Of a DNA stretch of 64,000 nucleotides, positions 60,311-64,000 are shown piece by piece; position 1 is the first letter of the stretch, and every line of letters starts with the position of its first letter. The DNA comes from RGIG5612 sp050944475 (GTDB lineage Bacteria > Bacillota > Clostridia > Lachnospirales > Lachnospiraceae), in contig JBMNRD010000002.1 in NCBI GenBank assembly GCA_050944475.1, positions 62,001 through 126,000 on the forward strand, in the 5' to 3' direction. The notes beneath the pieces are model-generated. The model was given only the letters and a program-made list of their open reading frames with translations, made no database searches and was not told where the DNA came from. A program made the position numbers and the translations under genes.

Positions 60311-61705
60311 CTAAGGCTTTTTCAGTTTTTGATAAAGACCGGATCGTGATATCCCTAACTTATCAGCGGCTGCTTCGATATTACCGCCGCAATAATCAAT
60401 TGCTTGTTCGATTATCTTGCGTTCATAATAAGTCATTTGTGACTTTAGGCTTTCGCCCTGATAGGTTTCATCGGATTTATTATCATTCATGGACTCAAGA
60501 ATAATCTTAGGCCTGTCGCTTGGCATATCATCCATAACATTTAATTCGTCAGAATCCGATGTGATTATCATTCTTTCAATTATATTTTTCAGCTCCCGGA
60601 TATTGCCCGGCCAGCTGTAATCAAAGAAAATACGTATAGTATCGTCGGAGAAGCGGGCATTTTTCCTGTACTTTCGATTGTATGCATTAAGGAACATATT
60701 ACTCAAAGCAATAATATCTTCTGGTCTTTCCCTCAATGGAGGCATACGTATCGGTATAACACTAATCCGATAATACAGGTCTTCTCTGAATTCGCCATTG
60801 GCAACCATTGCCCTCAGATCTCTGTTAGTGGCCGCTATAATTCTTACGTCGCTTTTTTGCTCTGCAGTGGATCCGACATGTATGAATGTGCCGTTATCCA
60901 ACGCCCTTAACAATTTGGTCTGCATATCCAGCGGCATCTCTCCCAATTCGTCCATAAACAGAGTGCCGCCATTTGCCATTTCAAATATTCCCGCTTTACC
61001 TTCTTTTTTCGCGCCGGTAAAAGCTCCTTTGGCATAGCCGAAGAATTCCGCTTCAAAGAGTCCGTGAGGTATAGCAGCACAGTTAATAGCCAGAAAGGGC
61101 CCCCTTGAACGATCGCTGTTCTTATGGATAAAACGGGCTGTTACTTCCTTTCCGGTTCCTGATTCTCCATATAAAAGAACGGGAATGTTAGTATCAGAGA
61201 CCATAGAGGCATACTCAAAAACCTTCTTGGAAGTTGCGCTTTCGGCAATGATGGGAAACACATCGGGCTGGATATTACTCATGTAATTTATTGTTTCCTT
61301 TGCCAAGCATTTTTCCCTCTCTATGTCTCTGAGCACATTGGATATTTCAGCTTCAGATTGGCTGAAAGCTACCGTCATGGATAGCTCGCCCGTTTCATTA
61401 AATATAGGAATACAAACAACAACTATAGTCTGACCGGTGCGGGGATATGTTATAATCCGTGTCGCCTTCTTTCTGCTCTGAATCACTTCTACACACACGG
61501 ACTTGCTGACCATGCCTATTCTTTCAAGGTCATTCACATTAAGTGTGCTGAGTTCTTCCATGCTGGTCCCCATACTCTCTGCAGCTCGCTTATTAATGTA
61601 AAGTACGTCACCTTTTCCGTCGGTTATGAATATAAAGCCGAAGTAATAATCCAAAGCTTCCAGCAACATCGAATCAAAGGGATTCTTTTCTAAATTGTTT
61701 TCCAT
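60311..61705 (-). CDS. Sigma-54-dependent transcriptional activator (PAS-AAA-Fis)
   Basis: The 464-residue bacterial enhancer-binding protein has an N-terminal PAS-like sensor (residues ~12-115, FGFIFITDGKGDVLYINKRA), an AAA+ domain with GESGTGKE at 180-187, GAFTGA at 227-232 (the loop that contacts sigma-54) and the Walker B LFMDELGE near 249-256, and a C-terminal Fis-type helix-turn-helix (AADKLGISRSGLYQKLKK). There is no receiver domain, so it should sense a ligand itself. It is 4 bases after rpoN and immediately upstream of the CoA cluster, its probable target. Confidence 0.94.
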   Translation of the reverse strand: MENNLEKNPFDSMLLEALDYYFGFIFITDGKGDVLYINKRAAESMGTSMEELSTLNVNDLERIGMVSKSVCVEVIQSRKKATRIITYPRTGQTIVVVCIPIFNETGELSMTVAFSQSEAEISNVLRDIEREKCLAKETINYMSNIQPDVFPIIAESATSKKVFEYASMVSDTNIPVLLYGESGTGKEVTARFIHKNSDRSRGPFLAINCAAIPHGLFEAEFFGYAKGAFTGAKKEGKAGIFEMANGGTLFMDELGEMPLDMQTKLLRALDNGTFIHVGSTAEQKSDVRIIAATNRDLRAMVANGEFREDLYYRISVIPIRMPPLRERPEDIIALSNMFLNAYNRKYRKNARFSDDTIRIFFDYSWPGNIRELKNIIERMIITSDSDELNVMDDMPSDRPKIILESMNDNKSDETYQGESLKSQMTYYERKIIEQAIDYCGGNIEAAADKLGISRSGLYQKLKKP

Positions 61706-61709
61706 AACG

Positions 61710-63056
61710 CTATACCTGTATCTTCCTCTTCCTGCACGGAGCTATACCCATTTCGGTTCTATACTTCGCAACAGTACGTCTTGCCACAGATATCCTGCTT
61801 TCAGCCAGAGCATCCGATATTGCCTCATCAGACAATGGAGATTGTCTGTTCTCGCCCGCAATAATATCTGCTATCATTTTCTTTATGTTGCCGCAGGGTA
61901 TTACCACTCCATCCTCATTGTGTATTCCGGCCGCGAAAAAATGTTTTATGGGAATAATCTTATTATTGAATTGTATATGCTTATCTTTAATCGTTCTGCT
62001 AACCGTGGAAACATTAACATTCATAATATCTGCCGCGTCCTGCATTGTCATGTAATTTACCGAACCGTTATTAATAAAATAATCCTTCTGGAGATATATT
62101 ATGGTTTCAATTAGCAGGCATAATGTTTTTTCTCTTCTTTCAATATCGAAAATAAAATTCCTGGCATCGGCCAATTGTCTCTTCAGATACTCCTGCGCAC
62201 TCTCGGCATCCGCCCGGCCAATGTATGAAAGATATTCTTCGGATATGCTAATCTTTGGGATAATGTCATTATTTGTATGAAAAAATACATTACCTTCCGA
62301 GGAAGTAATGAATACATCAGGAATTATATAGATTGTATCGTATTCGGAAGAAAACCCTCTTGACGGTATCGGATTAAGTGAACGGAGCAATTGAATATCA
62401 TGTTCTACTTCAGAAACGGACATCTCATATTTAGCGGCAAGCAGCTCGGCATTGCCTTGAGCCACCAAATCAAGACTTGTGCCGGCTATTTTGAATAATG
62501 AATCGGGTACATTGCTCAGTCTCTGCAATTGAAGGCATAGACATTCTGACAAATCTTTAGCGCCGACACCGGCCGGCTCAAGGGATTGAAGTAAACCCAG
62601 AGCTTTCGCGGCATGCGATATTGTTATTCCCAGTTCTTCGGCTAATTCGTCAATCGGATCGTAAAGATATCCGTTGCTGTGAAGGCATTCTATAAAATAC
62701 TTACAGACAAGTATTGTATTGGTATCAACATCCGATAAAAGCCCTAATTGTTCCAAAAGGTATTCTTTGAGTGTAGGCGCATTGTCAAAATCAGATTTCT
62801 TATAGTAATCAAAAGCTTTATTCGAGGCCTGATTATTGTCTGAATGATTCGGAGCGGAAAAGATAGATGAATCTCCTTCGTATCGGAAATATTGATTTGC
62901 AGAGCAATCCGATACTTCAAGAAAAGGATTGGAAAGAAACCGGTCCATTATAGCGTCTCTCAATGCATATGAATGCATCTGTAGTATATGCAGGGATTGC
63001 TGCATTTGGGGCGTAATGGAAATATTCTGAGAAATATCTATATGTTGACTTAACAC
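61710..63056 (-). CDS. rpoN: RNA polymerase sigma-54 factor RpoN
   Basis: RpoN directs polymerase to -24/-12 promoters and needs an ATP-dependent activator to open them. The 448-residue protein has the N-terminal activator-interaction helix (ISITPQMQQSLHILQM), the core-binding domain, the HTH segment MTMQDAADIMNVNVSTVSRTI and the RpoN box ARRTVAKYR near the end, followed by a basic tail. I chose GTG 63056 behind AGGGAG because the product then starts at the conserved glutamine-rich region; the frame extends 26 codons further without a ribosome site. It forms an operon with the activator. Confidence 0.93.
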   Translation of the reverse strand: MLSQHIDISQNISITPQMQQSLHILQMHSYALRDAIMDRFLSNPFLEVSDCSANQYFRYEGDSSIFSAPNHSDNNQASNKAFDYYKKSDFDNAPTLKEYLLEQLGLLSDVDTNTILVCKYFIECLHSNGYLYDPIDELAEELGITISHAAKALGLLQSLEPAGVGAKDLSECLCLQLQRLSNVPDSLFKIAGTSLDLVAQGNAELLAAKYEMSVSEVEHDIQLLRSLNPIPSRGFSSEYDTIYIIPDVFITSSEGNVFFHTNNDIIPKISISEEYLSYIGRADAESAQEYLKRQLADARNFIFDIERREKTLCLLIETIIYLQKDYFINNGSVNYMTMQDAADIMNVNVSTVSRTIKDKHIQFNNKIIPIKHFFAAGIHNEDGVVIPCGNIKKMIADIIAGENRQSPLSDEAISDALAESRISVARRTVAKYRTEMGIAPCRKRKIQV

Positions 63057-63182
63057 CTTATTGCACTCCCTAATATTCGATGAGACGACGATGGAATGGA
63101 TCATTAAGTGAAGTGTAAATACGTCCCTATACATATTAAACTGTTATAGAAGGCAAAAGATCCTGCGATTTCTATTTAAATT

Positions 63183-63211
63183 ATTATAACACACATAATT
63201 TTGTTTGTAAA
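63183..63211 (-). promoter_or_regulatory. SigA-type promoter of rpoN
   Basis: The minus strand has TTTACA, a 17-base spacer and a perfect TATAAT, giving a leader of about 120 bases before the GTG start. Confidence 0.8.
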
Positions 63212-63302
63212 AATTTATATTTCCGTTTTTTTAGCAAACTGATTTTGATTTTGTGAACTTTAAGAATTCATATTATGATTTCACCATTTTTGTTTTCAAT
63301 AC

Positions 63303-63336
63303 AAAAAACAGCCCGAAGCATATGCTTCGAGCTGTT
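63303..63336 (-). terminator. Terminator of the lactonase-family gene
   Basis: On the minus strand AACAGC-CGAAGCATA pairs with its complement with one G-T pair and is followed by TTTTTT. It lies 35 bases after the stop at 63371. Confidence 0.85.
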
Positions 63337-63370
63337 TCGGTACTGTTTCGGTCTGTCGTTATCAGCCGGT

Positions 63371-64000
63371 TTACAGCTGGCAAAGGCAGATAAATACGGG
63401 GTTGCTTGCGGGACATTCAACACCTGCGGTAAGGGAGCCGTCTTCGCCGACTGCGTATGCACGAAGCACATTATCAGGACGAACAGGTACGATAAGAGTC
63501 TTTCCGTCGGGAAGGAGCTGCATGTCACGAATGCCGTCCTTGGGATCGGCGGGAGTCTTGCCGACAGACTCGGTCCAAACCTTGGTCAGTGTGCCGTCGG
63601 CAGCGATAGCATAGCCGACGATTGTATCTGCGCCGCGATTGTTAACATATACATACTTGCCGTCAGGAGTAATCTGAACGGTAGCGAGCTCATTTCTCTT
63701 TGTGAATCCTTCTTCTACAGTGCTTTGCTTGTCGGCAAAGGAGAGAATACCGGTCTCTGAATCAAAGTTGAATGACCAGATTTCCGAGGAGAACTCAGAG
63801 GTCATGAACATATGACCGTTGTTGTCAAATGCGCAGTGCCTCGGGCCGACACGAAGAGGTGCCTGAAAAACGGATGCAAGAACAATCTGTCCGTCAGTGA
63901 TTTTGAATATATACACTCTTTCGGCAGCCTTGTCGCAGCAGGCAACGAATTTGCCTGAAGGATCAACAACTACGATATGGGCATGAGGACTTGCCTGTGA
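63371..64000 (-). CDS. Lactonase-family beta-propeller protein, 3' part
   Basis: The frame is open to the window edge, so the N-terminal part is missing; a GTG at 63914-63916 is internal, because the sequence upstream of it is also in frame and typical. It encodes about 209 residues with repeated propeller blades: SPHAHIVVVDPSGKF, GPRHCAFDNNGHMFMTSEFSSEI, ATVQITPDGKYVYVNNRG and RDMQLLPDGKTLIVPVR. This matches the Pgl/YkgB-type 6-phosphogluconolactonase family (seven-bladed propeller). Whether it hydrolyses 6-phosphogluconolactone cannot be settled from the fragment. A terminator follows the stop. Confidence 0.88.
   Translation of the reverse strand, partial: SQASPHAHIVVVDPSGKFVACCDKAAERVYIFKITDGQIVLASVFQAPLRVGPRHCAFDNNGHMFMTSEFSSEIWSFNFDSETGILSFADKQSTVEEGFTKRNELATVQITPDGKYVYVNNRGADTIVGYAIAADGTLTKVWTESVGKTPADPKDGIRDMQLLPDGKTLIVPVRPDNVLRAYAVGEDGSLTAGVECPASNPVFICLCQL

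Noticed and set aside
63371..63916. Lactonase-family gene as a complete gene starting at GTG 63916
   Set aside because: The frame continues upstream to the window edge with family-typical sequence (SPHAHIVVVDPSGKF), so the gene is cut by the window.
1..64000. tRNA, rRNA, CRISPR or insertion sequence
   Set aside because: I looked through the intergenic regions and saw no cloverleaf with a TTCGA-type arm, no spaced repeats and no transposase.

Overview
The window is a dense stretch of bacterial chromosome with short intergenic gaps and almost entirely housekeeping content. Gene order, strong AGGAGG-type ribosome binding sites, SigA-like promoters, B. subtilis-type SOS boxes, PyrR attenuation, SepF, a YneA-like protein and a DUF512-der-plsY-gpsA block point to a Firmicute of class Clostridia. 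A thl-ctfA-ctfB block and a second CoA-thioester gene cluster suggest an anaerobic acid-fermenting or acid-utilising lifestyle. I cannot name the genus. I see no rRNA, tRNA, CRISPR array, insertion sequence or prophage.

Layout. 1-6.1 kb (+): the end of yebC, a DUF512 radical-SAM-like protein, der, plsY, gpsA and a membrane-anchored MutS-like ATPase. 6.2-8.2 kb (-): pyrR and a uracil permease behind a PyrR attenuator. 8.4-10.6 kb (+): argR-recN. 10.6-11.9 kb: divergent lexA and a yneA-like gene with three SOS boxes between them. 11.9-14.2 kb (-): a tyrosine recombinase and an SPFH protein. 14.3-26.6 kb (-): a cell-shape, division and envelope operon (radC, mreBCD, PBP2, rodA, mgsA, two poorly known genes, yggS, sepF, lspA, an RluA-type synthase). 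26.7-34.9 kb (-): miaB-mutS-mutL-miaA plus a PLP lyase. 35-37.7 kb (-): thlA-ctfA-ctfB. 37.8-42 kb (-): an unknown gene, proB and an EF-G-like GTPase. 42.2-43.3 kb (-): recA with its own SOS box. 43.5-52.3 kb (-): pgk, tpiA, ruvA, ruvB, an FtsW/RodA-type protein, a class B PBP, yicC, a gmk-rpoZ fusion and pgsA. 52.4-53.0 kb (-): queH. 53.3-63.1 kb (-): rpoN, a sigma-54 activator and a cluster for CoA-activated acid metabolism with a sodium:solute symporter. 63.4 kb to the end (-): the 3' part of a lactonase-family beta-propeller gene.

How the genes fit together. LexA, RecA and the YneA-like protein form a local SOS circuit. The large minus-strand operons join peptidoglycan elongation and septation (MreBCD, two SEDS-PBP pairs, SepF) with repair (MutSL, RuvAB), tRNA modification and lipid synthesis. 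At the right end, rpoN and a PAS-containing activator sit directly upstream of genes for a CoA-transferase, two hydratases, a short-chain dehydrogenase, a thiolase with an OB-fold partner and a transporter. This looks like a self-contained sigma-54-controlled unit for uptake, CoA activation and thiolytic cleavage of an unsaturated or hydroxylated carboxylic acid.

Most notable: (1) guanylate kinase and RNA polymerase omega are joined in one open reading frame with a preserved internal ribosome binding site and start for omega; (2) the sigma-54/CoA cluster, including an overlooked 48-residue membrane protein next to the symporter; (3) an MreB with Asn in place of both phosphate-motif Asp residues; (4) altered key residues in MgsA, in the EF-G-like GTPase and in the OB-fold protein of the thiolase pair.
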